A DNA stretch of 45,686 nt from Gammaproteobacteria bacterium (GCA_027459765.1 DAIDHD010000041.1:1-45686); one strand, 5' to 3'. Positions 1-8,913 are shown, counted from the first letter of the stretch. Translations and numbers: made by a program. The notes: generated from the sequence alone by a model not told the origin.

Positions 1-141
1 CGCTACATCCGTCATGACATCGACTTCAACTTCTACGTATCCGACCAGGAACGCGCCCAGATGGTGGCGCACGTGAACGCCGCGGTGCGTGCGGCGTTCG
101 ATTTCGTCGGCTCCCGCGCAGCACAGCGCCAGAGCGCCTGA
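1..141 (+). CDS. C-terminal end of an unrecognised protein (truncated by window edge)
   Basis: Frame 1 is open from the first base to a TGA at 139-141 and gives 46 residues beginning RYIRHDIDFNFYVSD and ending in a basic, Gln/Ala-rich tail. No stop interrupts it, codon third positions are G/C-rich like the neighbouring genes, and it stops only 15 bp before the convergent stop of the next gene, so a real gene end is likely. I do not recognise the family from this fragment. Confidence 0.6.
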   Translation, partial: RYIRHDIDFNFYVSDQERAQMVAHVNAAVRAAFDFVGSRAAQRQSA

Positions 142-156
142 AGACTCCCGCGGGTT

Positions 157-3100
157 CTAATCCTCGTCCACGGCGGCCGCCTGCGTTTGCGGCGCGCGCC
201 GCGGATCGAGCGCGCCCGCGTGCAACTGCCCGAGCCGCCGGTTCACCCGCGGCAATTGCTCTCTTTCGAGCACGTTCCAGCGCGCCGTGAGTCGATCGAC
301 CCGTGGACCCAGAGTCTTCGCCGCGTCCACCTGCGCCGCGGTCGGGCGCGCGTCGGCCTGTCCGATCTGCTGATAGAGCGCACTCGCCGCACCGCTCACC
401 GAGTCGAGCCCTTCGCGCGAGTCGGAATCCGCCGCAGCGGCACTGGTCGCCTCGACCGGCGCCGGCGCCTTGGTCCCATCGAGCAGAGCCGCGACGGCAG
501 CGTCCAGCGCGTCGAGCGTCGGGTCGGCCGCCGGCAGGCGCCTGCGCACCGCGGCGATCTGCTCGCGGATCGAGTGCGCGGCCAGATCCGCCGCAGCGCT
601 GCGCTCGACCAGGGCCGCGAGCGCGTGCTGCGAGCGGTACAGCGTCGCAAGATCGTCGCTGCTCGCAGGCACGCGCGGATCCATGCGCACGTGCAGGGTC
701 GCGGTGGCCTCGCGCCCGTCGGCCAGCAGTCGCACCCGGTACTCGCCGGGTACCACCGCCGCACCGAGCGGTTCGCGGGGCGTTCGGTGGGGCACCGCGG
801 AGATCGGATATTCGTAGCGGGTGGCGAGCGGCGCGGTCTCGTGCAGGTCCCACACCAGCCGGTGCCAGCCGCCGCTGGCCGCCGGTATCTGCGCCGGCTT
901 CACCCAGTATGGCGGTATCAGCTGCGCGGCGAGTTCCGCGGCGTCCGGCTGCGGACGGTCGTCGCTCGAGTACCGCCGGAGCACGGTGCCTTTCGAGTCC
1001 AGGATTTCGATCACCACGTGGTGTGCGCCGGCCGCCGGCAGTCGATAGTCGATCGGGGCCCCGTCCGGCGGGTTCTCGCCCGCCGGCTCGTCCGGCGGCA
1101 GCGGCGTATCGGTGTTGGTGTCGCGACGCACGCGGGTCGCGAGCGTCGGCACGACGACCCGCACGCCGTCGCGCGTCGCGGGATCGGCGAGTCCCCGCAG
1201 CGCCGCGATGTCGTCCAGAATCCAGAACGAACGCCCGTGAGTGGCGAGGATCAGATCGTCGTCCTTGACGGTCAGGTCGCGCATGGAGGTGTGCGGCAGG
1301 TTCAACTGCAGCGAGCGCCAGTGCTCGCCGTCGTCGAGCGAGAACCACACGCCGTTTTCGGTGCCCGCGTACAGCATTCCACGGCGCACGGGGTCCTCGC
1401 GGACGGTGTTCACGGCGCCGTCCGCGGGCAGCCCGTTCACGATCGGCTGCCAGGTCGCACCCCCGTCGCGCGTGCGGTACACGTACGGGCGCCGATCGTC
1501 GACCCGAAACCGGCTCACCGACACATAGGCCGTGCGCGCGTCGAAGCGCGAGGCGCTGATCTGCGTGACCTTGCTCCACGGCGTCAGGTCCGGCGGAGTG
1601 ATCGGCTGCCAGTGGGCGCCGTGATCGTGGGTGATCCAGACCAGACCGTCGTCGGTGCCGGCCCAGAGCGTGTCGACGTCCTGGTAGGACGCAGCGAGCG
1701 AATACACCGCGCCGCGCCGCTTGGCTGCATCGGCGTCCGTCAGCGCCGGCACGTTGTCGAGGTGGCCCGCATGCTCGCGCGTCAGATCGGGACTGATGGC
1801 GCGCCAGGAGGCGCCGCCGTCGCGGGTCTCGAACACCAGGTTCGCGGCGTAGAACAACAAGCCGGGATCCAGCGGCGAGAACAGCAGCGGCTCCGTGCGA
1901 TCGGTGCGGTAGCGCGGATCCCGCAGCGGGATGGGGGTGACGTTCTGCACCTGCCCGGTGACCGTGTCGTAGCGCGACACCTCCGCGCGACCGGCGCCGT
2001 AGACGATCGAGGGATGCCGGGGATCGGGAGCGGCGTAGCCGTACTCGATGATCCCGGCGGGATGCCAGTCGCGGAAGGTGATCGCCCCGTCGTTGCCGCG
2101 GCTGGAAATGCACACCGAGCCGCTCTCCTGCTGCGCGCCGCAGACCCGGTAGGGAAACTCGTCGGTGACCGCGACGTGATAGATCTGCGCCGTGGGCTGG
2201 TTGTACCACGAGCTCCAGGTCTCGCCGCCGTTGACGCTGACCACCGCGCCCTGATCGCTCACCAGCAGCAGGATTCGCGGATCGACCCCGTTGATCCAGA
2301 TGTTCTGGTAGTCATCGCCGCCAGGCGCGCCGCGCAGACTGGCCCAGGTCTTGCCGCCGTCGAGCGAGCGGCAGGTGACGATGCTCGCGCTGTAGACGAC
2401 GTCGGGGTTGCGCGGATCGACGCGCGGCACCGGCAGGTCGCCACCGCCAATGCCCATCGCGGGACGGGGATCGTCGGTGATCCGCCGCCAGGACTCGCCG
2501 CCGTCGTCCGAACGGTACAGGCCCATCCCCGCGTCGCTCGCGTACTCGTGCTTGTCGGAGGTCGAGACGGTGGCATACAGGCGCTCGGGCGCGCTCGGCG
2601 CGATCGCCACCTGGATCTGGGTCAGGTTCTGGGGCAGGCCGCGGGTGAGCGAATGCCAGGTCTCGCCGCCGTCGGTGGACTTGAACAAGCCGCCACGCGT
2701 GCCCGCGTACTCGTTGTCGTCCTCCCAGGGCCCGACCCGCGATTCGGTGAAGGCTGCGTACACGGTGTCCGGGTGCTTGGGATCGATCGCGACGTCCGAA
2801 GCGCCGACGTCGGGGCCCCGATACAGAACCTTGCGCCACGTCTTGCCGCCATCCGTCGAGCGGAACAGACCGCGCTCCTCGTTGGGTCCGTAAGGATGCC
2901 CGACCACCGCGGCGAACAGGCGGTTCGGGTCGCGCGGGTCGACGGCCAGCGCCGGAATCTGCTCGCCGTCGCGCAAGCCGAGGTGCTCCCAGGTCTTGCC
3001 GGCATCCGCCGAGCGGTAGATGCCGTCGCCCACGGACAGGTCGGGGCGCGCGAACAGGCCTTCGCCGCTGCCGACGTACACGATGCGGCCGTCGGAGGGC

Positions 3101-3435
3101 GCCACCGCGATGGCGCCGATCGACTGCGTCGGCTGGTCGTCGAAGATCGGCCGCCAGGTACGGCCGTAATCCTCGCTCTTCCACACGCCGCCGTTCACGG
3201 CGCCGACGTAGAACACGTTCGGCTCGCCGTCGACTCCGACCGCGGCGCGCGTACGGCCGCCGCGGAAGGGACCGATCATGCGCCAGTGCAGGTCGGGCAA
3301 TTCGCCCGCCGCGGCCGCGGAAGCGGCTCTCCCGGGGGGCGATGCGCCGAGCGCGGTCGTGGCAACGAGCACCGTGGACAGCGCGCCCGCAACGACGATC
3401 GACCAGGATCCGGGCCGGGAACGGGGTTGAACCAT
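157..3435 (-). CDS. Exported BNR/sortilin-like beta-propeller protein (VPS10-type 'glycosyl hydrolase')
   Basis: A 1092-residue protein starting with an Arg-rich n-region and hydrophobic core ending ATTALGA, a signal peptide for export. About eleven Asp-box motifs (S/T-x-D-x-G-x-T-W, for example KSEDYGRTW, RSTDGGKTW, KSTDGGETW, RTRDGGATW) are spread over residues ~70-770, as in large sortilin/VPS10-type beta-propellers. The motif ATHGRSFWILDD closes the propeller and is followed by an Ig/FlgD-like region (PGEYRVRLLADG) and a helical C-terminus. Family members are often annotated as glycosyl hydrolases, but no catalytic activity is established and I infer none. The frame stays open 87 codons upstream, but that extension would run through the divergent amidohydrolase start, so the ATG before the signal peptide was chosen. 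The 82-bp divergent gap to the exported amidohydrolase suggests shared regulation. Confidence 0.85.
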   Translation of the reverse strand: MVQPRSRPGSWSIVVAGALSTVLVATTALGASPPGRAASAAAAGELPDLHWRMIGPFRGGRTRAAVGVDGEPNVFYVGAVNGGVWKSEDYGRTWRPIFDDQPTQSIGAIAVAPSDGRIVYVGSGEGLFARPDLSVGDGIYRSADAGKTWEHLGLRDGEQIPALAVDPRDPNRLFAAVVGHPYGPNEERGLFRSTDGGKTWRKVLYRGPDVGASDVAIDPKHPDTVYAAFTESRVGPWEDDNEYAGTRGGLFKSTDGGETWHSLTRGLPQNLTQIQVAIAPSAPERLYATVSTSDKHEYASDAGMGLYRSDDGGESWRRITDDPRPAMGIGGGDLPVPRVDPRNPDVVYSASIVTCRSLDGGKTWASLRGAPGGDDYQNIWINGVDPRILLLVSDQGAVVSVNGGETWSSWYNQPTAQIYHVAVTDEFPYRVCGAQQESGSVCISSRGNDGAITFRDWHPAGIIEYGYAAPDPRHPSIVYGAGRAEVSRYDTVTGQVQNVTPIPLRDPRYRTDRTEPLLFSPLDPGLLFYAANLVFETRDGGASWRAISPDLTREHAGHLDNVPALTDADAAKRRGAVYSLAASYQDVDTLWAGTDDGLVWITHDHGAHWQPITPPDLTPWSKVTQISASRFDARTAYVSVSRFRVDDRRPYVYRTRDGGATWQPIVNGLPADGAVNTVREDPVRRGMLYAGTENGVWFSLDDGEHWRSLQLNLPHTSMRDLTVKDDDLILATHGRSFWILDDIAALRGLADPATRDGVRVVVPTLATRVRRDTNTDTPLPPDEPAGENPPDGAPIDYRLPAAGAHHVVIEILDSKGTVLRRYSSDDRPQPDAAELAAQLIPPYWVKPAQIPAASGGWHRLVWDLHETAPLATRYEYPISAVPHRTPREPLGAAVVPGEYRVRLLADGREATATLHVRMDPRVPASSDDLATLYRSQHALAALVERSAAADLAAHSIREQIAAVRRRLPAADPTLDALDAAVAALLDGTKAPAPVEATSAAAADSDSREGLDSVSGAASALYQQIGQADARPTAAQVDAAKTLGPRVDRLTARWNVLEREQLPRVNRRLGQLHAGALDPRRAPQTQAAAVDED

Positions 3436-3517
3436 GACGTCGTTGACCTCTGCGAATGGCCGCGTGGATTGGCGTGAGGCCGCAGAGTATAGTCGCGCCG
3501 AGCGCGAAGGAGTGACG

Positions 3518-5191
3518 ATGCCCGACGTTGGACGCTGCCTGCGATGGGTGTGGATTTCGGCGCTGCTCGGCGCACTCGCCGCCCACGCGGCACCCACCGT
3601 GTTCGTGCACGTGCGCGGACACACCTTCGCCGGCGACCGATTGGTCACCTTCGACGCGCTCGCGATCGATGACGCGCGCGTGCTCGCGACCGGCACTGCG
3701 CGCGACCTCCTCGCCCGCTACCCCGGGGCGCGGCGCATCGACGGCGGCGGCCGCGCGCTGCTGCCCGGACTGATCGACGCGCACGGCCACGTACTCGATC
3801 TCGGGTTCCAGGCCACGCAACTGGATCTCACCGCGACCGACTCGCTCCCGCGGGCACTGGCGCAGGTGCGTCGGTACGCGGCCGCGCACCCCGGGAGCGG
3901 CTGGATAATCGGGTCGGGCTGGAACCAGGAGCGCTGGCGCTTGGGACGATTCCCGACCGCCCGTGAACTGGATGCGGTGGTCCCGGACCGGCCCGCCGCA
4001 CTCGAGCGGGTGGACAAGCACGCGCTCTGGGTCAACGGCGCCGCGCTGCGCGCCGCCCGGATAACCCGCGAAACGCCGGACCCCGTCGGGGGCCGGATCG
4101 AGCGCGACGCCGACGGCACGCCCACGGGCGTGCTGGTCGACGCCGCGCGGCAGCTGGTACGGTCGGTTCAGCCGCAACCGTCGCACGCAGAGCGCGCCGC
4201 CGCCCTGACCGCGGCGCTCGAGCGCCTGGCGAGCGTCGGACTGACCTCGGTGGGCGACGCCCGAGTGACTGCCGCGGACGTGGCGCTCTACCGGGAATTC
4301 GCCGACCGCGGCCGGCTGACCACCCGTATCTACGCCATGATCCGCGACACGGGCGAGGACTTCCGCACGCTGTCCGCCGCCGGGCCGCTGATCGGTTACG
4401 GCGGCGATCACCTCACCGTGCGCGCGGTCAAGCTGTTCGCGGACGGCTCCCTCGGCAGCCGTGGCGCGGCGTTGCTCGCTCCCTACGCGGATGCGCCCGG
4501 ACAGCGCGGGCTCGAATTCCTGTCGGACGCCGAGTTGCGCGCCAAGATCGAGACGGCCCTGCGTGCCGGCTATCAGGTCAACGTGCACGCGATCGGCGAC
4601 GCGGCCAACCGCCAGGTCCTCGACGCGTTCACTGCGGCCTATCGGGTGGTCGACGGGCGGGCGCTGCGCAATCGCATCGAGCACGCCCAGATCCTCGCCC
4701 CGGAGGACATCCCCCGCTTCGTACCGCTGGGGCTCATCGCCTCTATGCAGCCGACGCACGCCACCAGCGACCGGCTCATGGCCGAGCGCCGGCTCGGACC
4801 TGCGCGGCTGCGCGGCGCCTACGCGTGGCGCACCTTCCTCGCACAGGGTACGCCGCTCGCGGGCGGATCGGACTTCCCGGTCGAGTCGCCCAATCCCTTC
4901 TACGGTCTGTACGCGGCGGTGACGCGCATGGACCGCGACGGCTTGCCGCCCGGCGGCTGGCACCCCGAGCAGGCAATGACCCTGGAGGAGGCTTTCCGCG
5001 CCTTCACGCTGACGGCCGCCTACGCCCAGCACCAGGAAGGGAGCCTCGGATCGCTCGAAGCGGGCAAATGGGCCGATTTCGTGCTGCTCGACCGCGACCC
5101 CTTCGCGATCCCGGCACGGGACCTGTGGAAGGTGCGCGTGCTTCAGACCTGGGTCGGCGGCGCGCCGATCTACCGCGCGACCGGCGGCTGA
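3518..5191 (+). CDS. Exported metal-dependent amidohydrolase, YtcJ-like (Amidohydro_3)
   Basis: A 557-residue protein with an N-terminal signal sequence (hydrophobic stretch ending AAHAA) and the amidohydrolase start LLPGLIDAHGH, where His89 and His91 are the HxH metal ligands. Later hallmarks are VNVHAIGDAAN, RIEHAQ and the C-terminal GGSDFPVESPNPFYGLYAAVTR, which contains the conserved metal-binding Asp. A final EGSLGSLEAGKWADFVLLDRDPF segment is typical of the composite beta-sandwich in this superfamily. YtcJ-like enzymes hydrolyse amide or related C-N bonds, but their physiological substrates are mostly unknown. The start was placed at the ATG preceded by AAGGAG (3507-3512) at ideal spacing; an in-frame start 28 codons upstream lacks a ribosome site and overlaps the divergent gene start. 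Its stop is 2 bp from the convergent methyltransferase stop. Confidence 0.88.
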   Translation: MPDVGRCLRWVWISALLGALAAHAAPTVFVHVRGHTFAGDRLVTFDALAIDDARVLATGTARDLLARYPGARRIDGGGRALLPGLIDAHGHVLDLGFQATQLDLTATDSLPRALAQVRRYAAAHPGSGWIIGSGWNQERWRLGRFPTARELDAVVPDRPAALERVDKHALWVNGAALRAARITRETPDPVGGRIERDADGTPTGVLVDAARQLVRSVQPQPSHAERAAALTAALERLASVGLTSVGDARVTAADVALYREFADRGRLTTRIYAMIRDTGEDFRTLSAAGPLIGYGGDHLTVRAVKLFADGSLGSRGAALLAPYADAPGQRGLEFLSDAELRAKIETALRAGYQVNVHAIGDAANRQVLDAFTAAYRVVDGRALRNRIEHAQILAPEDIPRFVPLGLIASMQPTHATSDRLMAERRLGPARLRGAYAWRTFLAQGTPLAGGSDFPVESPNPFYGLYAAVTRMDRDGLPPGGWHPEQAMTLEEAFRAFTLTAAYAQHQEGSLGSLEAGKWADFVLLDRDPFAIPARDLWKVRVLQTWVGGAPIYRATGG

Positions 5192-5193
5192 GC

Positions 5194-6453
5194 TCAGTCC
5201 AGGATGCGCGGCGCCGGTATCGGCACGATGAAGCGACAGCCCCACTCGCGCACGAAGGCCATCTGGGCGGTGATCTCCTCGCGCAGGTTCCAGGGCAGGA
5301 TGAACAGGTAGTCGGGGCGCGTGCGCGCGATCATCTCGGGCGCATGGATTGGAATTCGCGTGCCCGGGGTGTACTTGCCCTGCTTGTAGGGATTGCGATC
5401 CACCGTGTAATCGAGAAAGTCGCCGCGGATGGCGCAGTAGTTGAGTAGCGTATTTCCCTTGCCGGGCGCGCCGTAACCGACGATGCGCTTGCCGTCGCGC
5501 TTGAGCCGGATCAGAAATTCGAGGATGTCGCGCTTGGTCGCCTTGACCCGCTCCTCGAACGCGCGATAGACGTCGAGGCCGTCGAATCCGGCGCTGCGTT
5601 CGCGCTCGCGCAGCGCCGCGACCCGGGCCGTGACCGGGCGCGACGCGTCTGCGGCATGGCGCGCGTACAGCCGCAGCGAACCCCCATGGGTCGGCAGTTC
5701 CTCGACGTCGAACACCGTCAGGCCGTGCGCCGCGAGCACCCGCTCGGCGGTGCCGAAGGAGAAGTAGCTGAAGTGTTCGTGATAGATGGTGTCGAACTGG
5801 TTCTCGGCCATGAGCCGTTCGAGATGCGGGAATTCCAGCGTCACCACTCCTCGCGGCTCGAGCAGCGCGGCCAGGCCGGCCACGAAGTCGTTCAAATCCG
5901 GCACGTGCGCCAGCACGTTGTTCGCGATCAGGAGGTCCGCGCGTCCGCGCGATGCGACGATGCGCGCCGCGTTCGCCAGGCCGTGGAACGAGACGTCGGT
6001 GTCGATCCCCTTCACGCGCGCGGCGGCGGCCACGTTGGCCGCCGGCTCGATGCCGAGCACCGGAATGCCGGCGGCGTGGAAGTGCTGCAGTAGATAGCCG
6101 TCGTTGCTGGCGATCTCGATCACCAGGCTGTCCGCGCCGAGCCCGAACCGTTCACGGACCGCGGCGGCGTAGCGGCGGCCGTGCTCGATCCAGGAGTCCG
6201 AGAACGAGGAGAAGTACGAATACTCGCCGAAGATCTCCTCGGGCGCCGCGAACTGCTCCAACTGCACCAGGAAGCAACGTGCGCACACGCGCGCGTGCAA
6301 TGGGAAGAATCGTTCCGCCGCCCCCAGCGACCCAGGCTCGACCAGGGTGTTGCAGAGGGGCGAAAGTCCGAGGTCGACCACGGTCGCCAGATCGTCGTGT
6401 CCGCAGAAGCGGCAGCGTGCGCCGCGCGCCGGTGGCGCAGTGTGGTTGCTCAT
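5194..6453 (-). CDS. SAM-dependent sugar C-methyltransferase (TcaB9/NovU-like)
   Basis: A 419-residue protein with the three-part layout of deoxysugar C-methyltransferases: an N-terminal zinc-binding domain (Cys14, Cys17, Cys57, Cys60), a central SAM-binding Rossmann domain with VIEIASNDGYL (about 111-121), and a C-terminal domain (about 300-419). The catalytic residues known in TcaB9 (Tyr76, His181, Tyr222, Glu224, His225) have counterparts at Tyr78, His183, Tyr224, Glu226 and His227, a constant offset of two, so the enzyme looks active. Relatives methylate C3 of 4-keto-deoxy NDP-sugars, but no nucleotide-sugar genes lie beside this one, so its substrate is open; some relatives act on non-sugar substrates. 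There is no Shine-Dalgarno, and a CATAAT box ends 10 nt before the ATG. Confidence 0.85.
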   Translation of the reverse strand: MSNHTAPPARGARCRFCGHDDLATVVDLGLSPLCNTLVEPGSLGAAERFFPLHARVCARCFLVQLEQFAAPEEIFGEYSYFSSFSDSWIEHGRRYAAAVRERFGLGADSLVIEIASNDGYLLQHFHAAGIPVLGIEPAANVAAAARVKGIDTDVSFHGLANAARIVASRGRADLLIANNVLAHVPDLNDFVAGLAALLEPRGVVTLEFPHLERLMAENQFDTIYHEHFSYFSFGTAERVLAAHGLTVFDVEELPTHGGSLRLYARHAADASRPVTARVAALRERERSAGFDGLDVYRAFEERVKATKRDILEFLIRLKRDGKRIVGYGAPGKGNTLLNYCAIRGDFLDYTVDRNPYKQGKYTPGTRIPIHAPEMIARTRPDYLFILPWNLREEITAQMAFVREWGCRFIVPIPAPRILD

Positions 6454-6463
6454 ACGGGCGCCG

Positions 6464-6469
6464 ATTATG
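6464..6469 (-). promoter_or_regulatory. Candidate -10 box (CATAAT) for the methyltransferase gene
   Basis: Read on the minus strand, CATAAT ends 10 nt before the ATG at 6453. With a usual 6-7 nt from -10 to +1 the leader would be only about 3 nt. No convincing -35 box was found, and there is no Shine-Dalgarno between box and start. Confidence 0.4.
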
Positions 6470-6471
6470 CC

Positions 6472-6594
6472 TCAGGGGCGAGGTATGGAGTGGTCGCGCT
6501 GCTTGGTCCGGCAGATCTCCGGCGTATCGGTCGATTTGCACACCGCGCACCCGGCAATGCAGGCCATCAGCACGCAGACGAGGATCGAGCGCAT
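6472..6594 (-). CDS. 40-residue cysteine-rich small lipoprotein
   Basis: A small open frame of 40 codons fills the gap between the methyltransferase and the formamidase. It begins MRSILVCVLMACIAGC, a basic start, short hydrophobic core and an IAGC lipobox with the modified cysteine at position 16, followed by a 24-residue polar tail containing two more cysteines (19 and 28) and ending HSIPRP. That arrangement is typical of tiny exported lipoproteins. A TATGCT box ends 6 nt before the ATG, and there is no Shine-Dalgarno, hinting at a leaderless transcript. It is separated from the downstream methyltransferase by 18 bp and could be cotranscribed with it. I recognise no named family; the call rests on the signal and lipobox only. 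Confidence 0.5.
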   Translation of the reverse strand: MRSILVCVLMACIAGCAVCKSTDTPEICRTKQRDHSIPRP

Positions 6595-6600
6595 GGCCGA

Positions 6601-6606
6601 AGCATA
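6601..6606 (-). promoter_or_regulatory. Candidate -10 box (TATGCT) before the small lipoprotein
   Basis: The 11-mer GGCTATGCTTC on the minus strand (6599-6609) also occurs upstream of the M1 aminopeptidase (16881-16891, plus strand). Here the hexamer TATGCT ends 6 nt before the ATG at 6594, so transcription would start at or next to the start codon. Confidence 0.4.
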
Positions 6607-6684
6607 GCCGCGTCGCGGTCGGCCGCGCCATCCCGTACCATCGGCTCTCCGGCGCCGCGCGCGCTTCGCACGAGAGACCCGACC

Positions 6685-7710
6685 ATGTCCCGGTTCACGA
6701 CCGTCCCTTGCGCCATGTGGCTCGCCCTCGCCTGCTCGGTCCCGGCCGCGGCGGCCGACTACGTGCTGCCCGCGACTCCGGGCACGGTCGCCTGGGGCTA
6801 CTACTCGGGCCAGTCGAAGCCGGTGCTCACGGTGCACTCCGGCGACACGGTCCGCATGCAGACGCTCTCCACCTGCGGATCGCCGCAACAGATGCAGGAG
6901 CGGGGCGTCGCGGCGGCCGACATACCGCCGTACACCCAACCCATCTACGACGAGGTCAAGGACCGGGGACCGGGCGGCCACATCCTCACGGGACCGGTGT
7001 CCATCGCGGAGGCCGAACCCGGCGACGTGCTCGAGGTGCACATCGAGAAGGTCGACATCGACGCCAATTTCGCCTGCAACGCCTTCGGACTCAACCGCGG
7101 CTTCCTGCCGATGGAGTATCCCTACAGCCGCTGGAAGATCGTGCCGCTCGATCGGCAACACATGATGGCGCGCTTCGCGCCCGGCATCGACATCCCGCTG
7201 CGGCCCTTCTTCGGCAGCATGGGCGTGGCGCCCGCCGGCGGCAAGATCGACAGCGCGCCTCCCTTCTCCCACGCCGGCAACATGGACAACAAGGAGCTGG
7301 TGGCGGGCACGACGCTGTACATACCGGTGGCGGTGAAGGGCGCGCTGTTCGAGGCGGGCGACGGACACGCCGCGCAGGGCAACGGCGAGGTGGACATCAC
7401 CGCGCTCGAGACCTACCTCACGGGGACGTTTCGCTTCGTGGTTCGCAAGGACCGGCATCTCGTGTGGCCGCGCGCGGAGACTCCGGACTACTACATCACC
7501 ATGGGATTCAGCCCGGACCTGAAGCAGGCCACGGAGCATGCGCTGCGCGACATGATCGAATTCCTGCAGACCGAGAAGCACCTGAGCCGCGACGACGCCT
7601 ACATGCTGGCGAGCGTGGCGGTGGACCTGGACATCACCCAGCTCGTCGACGGCAACGTCGGCGTTCACGCGCTGTGCCCGAAGAAGATCTTCACGAAGGC
7701 GGCCCGCTGA
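6685..7710 (+). CDS. Exported formamidase/acetamidase (FmdA/AmdA family)
   Basis: A 341-residue protein with a signal peptide (core MWLALACSVPAAAA) and the FmdA/AmdA fold signatures TGPVSIAEAEPGDVLEVHI, the central FFGSMGVAP region and GDGHAAQGNGEVDITALE, the last being the strongly conserved HAAQGxGEV motif of this family. C-terminal helices (ATEHALRDMIEFL and DDAYMLASVAVDL) match the family end. Family members hydrolyse formamide, acetamide or other short amides to ammonia and a carboxylate; the signal peptide puts this one in the periplasm, unlike the classical cytoplasmic formamidase. Alternative upstream starts in the same frame lie inside the divergent lipoprotein/methyltransferase region, so the ATG at the signal peptide is preferred. 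A Liv-type importer lies about 400 bp downstream. Confidence 0.88.
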   Translation: MSRFTTVPCAMWLALACSVPAAAADYVLPATPGTVAWGYYSGQSKPVLTVHSGDTVRMQTLSTCGSPQQMQERGVAAADIPPYTQPIYDEVKDRGPGGHILTGPVSIAEAEPGDVLEVHIEKVDIDANFACNAFGLNRGFLPMEYPYSRWKIVPLDRQHMMARFAPGIDIPLRPFFGSMGVAPAGGKIDSAPPFSHAGNMDNKELVAGTTLYIPVAVKGALFEAGDGHAAQGNGEVDITALETYLTGTFRFVVRKDRHLVWPRAETPDYYITMGFSPDLKQATEHALRDMIEFLQTEKHLSRDDAYMLASVAVDLDITQLVDGNVGVHALCPKKIFTKAAR

Positions 7711-7747
7711 GCGGGCCCGCGGCGGCTCGACCCCGATCGCGAGTGCG

Positions 7748-8044
7748 TCAGCGCCGCAGGCGGCGCCGCAGCTCGAGCATCACCGCGGGCGGGTTGTCGC
7801 GGTCCAGCACGCAGACCTCGATTTCGTGCGGCGCCGAGCCGGCGTCACAGGCGTGCAGGGCATCGCCGCCGGCGAGCTGGTCGCACCAGACACGGGCGTA
7901 GAGGAAGCCCCGCGGCAGCGGGCTGCAGACGCCGCCAGGGTCGTTGCGCACCTTGAGCTCGCGAAGCCGGCCGATGGACGCCACGGCGCTGACCGGGTCG
8001 TTCCAGCGCCGCCGCACCCGGACCTGTGGATCGGCGTCCGTCAT
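7748..8044 (-). CDS. Small hypothetical protein
   Basis: A 98-residue frame beginning MTDADPQVRVRRRWNDP and ending in an Arg-rich tail, lying convergent to the formamidase (37 bp between stops). The composition is balanced, with Trp and Cys residues and no low-complexity run, and no competing gene overlaps it, which favours a real gene. The frame stays open to a TTG at 8062, but the ATG at 8044 is preferred. There is no signal peptide or membrane segment. I do not recognise a family. It is divergent from the Liv operon, with 92 bp between starts. Confidence 0.5.
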   Translation of the reverse strand: MTDADPQVRVRRRWNDPVSAVASIGRLRELKVRNDPGGVCSPLPRGFLYARVWCDQLAGGDALHACDAGSAPHEIEVCVLDRDNPPAVMLELRRRLRR

Positions 8045-8104
8045 GGCGAAGAGCCGGGGCAATCAGGCAGAATAAAGGTCACCAAACTATAACGACCGCT
8101 GAGT

Positions 8105-8118
8105 GGACGCGCGCGTCC
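8105..8118. promoter_or_regulatory. Perfect 14-bp palindrome upstream of the Liv operon
   Basis: GGACGCGCGCGTCC is perfectly self-complementary and lies 18 bp before the livG start codon, downstream of a TATAAC box (8088-8093). Its place suits an operator or a small leader hairpin, but in DNA this GC-rich a chance palindrome is quite possible. Confidence 0.3.
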
Positions 8119-8136
8119 GGCGGAAATCCTTGAGCG

Positions 8137-8913
8137 ATGGCTGACACACCGATCATCGAAACTCGCGGCTTGACCAAGGAGTTCAACGGCTTCACGGCCG
8201 TCAATGCGGTCGATTTTCGCATGCGCGAAGGCCACATTCACGCGCTGATCGGTCCGAACGGTGCCGGCAAGACGACGTTCTTCAATTTGCTGACCAAATT
8301 CCTGCGTCCGACCCGCGGAGTGATCCTGTTCCGGGGCGAGAACGTCACCGAGGCGGGATCGGCCGAACTCGCGCGCCGCGGCATCGTGCGCTCGTTCCAG
8401 ATGTCCGCGGTGTTCCCGCACATGACCGTGCTCGAGAACGTGCGCATCGGGCTGCAGCGCAGGCTCGGCACCTCGTTCCACTTCTGGCGCTCCGAATCGA
8501 GCCTCGGATCGCTCGATCGGCGCGTGATGGAGCTTCTGGAGGCGGTCGACCTCGCCGACTTCGCGCGCGTCATCGCGGTCGAACTGCCGTACGGCCGCAA
8601 GCGGGCTCTGGAACTCGCCACGACGCTCGCCATGGATCCCAAGCTCATGCTGCTCGACGAGCCCACGCAGGGCATGGGGCATGAAGACGTCAACCGGATC
8701 ACCGCCCTGATCCGCAAGGTCTCCGCGAATCGCAGCATCCTCATGGTCGAGCACAACATGAGCGTGGTGTCGACCATCGCCGACCGCATATCGGTATTGC
8801 AGCGCGGACAGATCATCGCCGACGGCCCCTACGAGGAGGTCTCGCGCAATCCGCAGGTGGTGGAGGCGTACATGGGTAGCGCCGACGCCGAACTCGGAGC
8901 CGCGCACGCATGA
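8137..8913 (+). CDS. livG: Branched-chain amino acid-type ABC transporter ATPase (LivG)
   Basis: A 258-residue ATPase with Walker A GPNGAGKTT, the LivG-type signature region LPYGRKRALELATTLAMDPK in place of a plain LSGGQ, Walker B LMLLDEP and the switch histidine in VEHNM. The C-terminus DGPYEEVSRNPQVVEAYMGS is the conserved LivG end, which packs on the permease. It is the first gene of a five-gene importer set and overlaps livF by 4 bp (ATGA). LivG/LivF dimers power uptake through LivHM of hydrophobic amino acids, urea, short amides or aromatic acids depending on the binding protein, so the true substrate here is unknown. Confidence 0.9.
   Translation: MADTPIIETRGLTKEFNGFTAVNAVDFRMREGHIHALIGPNGAGKTTFFNLLTKFLRPTRGVILFRGENVTEAGSAELARRGIVRSFQMSAVFPHMTVLENVRIGLQRRLGTSFHFWRSESSLGSLDRRVMELLEAVDLADFARVIAVELPYGRKRALELATTLAMDPKLMLLDEPTQGMGHEDVNRITALIRKVSANRSILMVEHNMSVVSTIADRISVLQRGQIIADGPYEEVSRNPQVVEAYMGSADAELGAAHA

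Noticed and set aside
147..154. CCCGCGGG between two convergent stops as a terminator
   Set aside because: The palindrome is too short, has no loop and no T-tract. In GC-rich DNA this is expected by chance.
187..3477. Plus-strand open frame of about 1,100 codons opposite the BNR protein gene
   Set aside because: It is the GC-rich antisense shadow of a gene with eleven Asp-box motifs. Its product is Arg/Val-rich without recognisable domains.
3436..3696. N-terminal extension of the BNR protein by 87 codons
   Set aside because: It would overlap the divergent amidohydrolase signal peptide and put a Ser/Arg-rich run before an otherwise perfect signal sequence.
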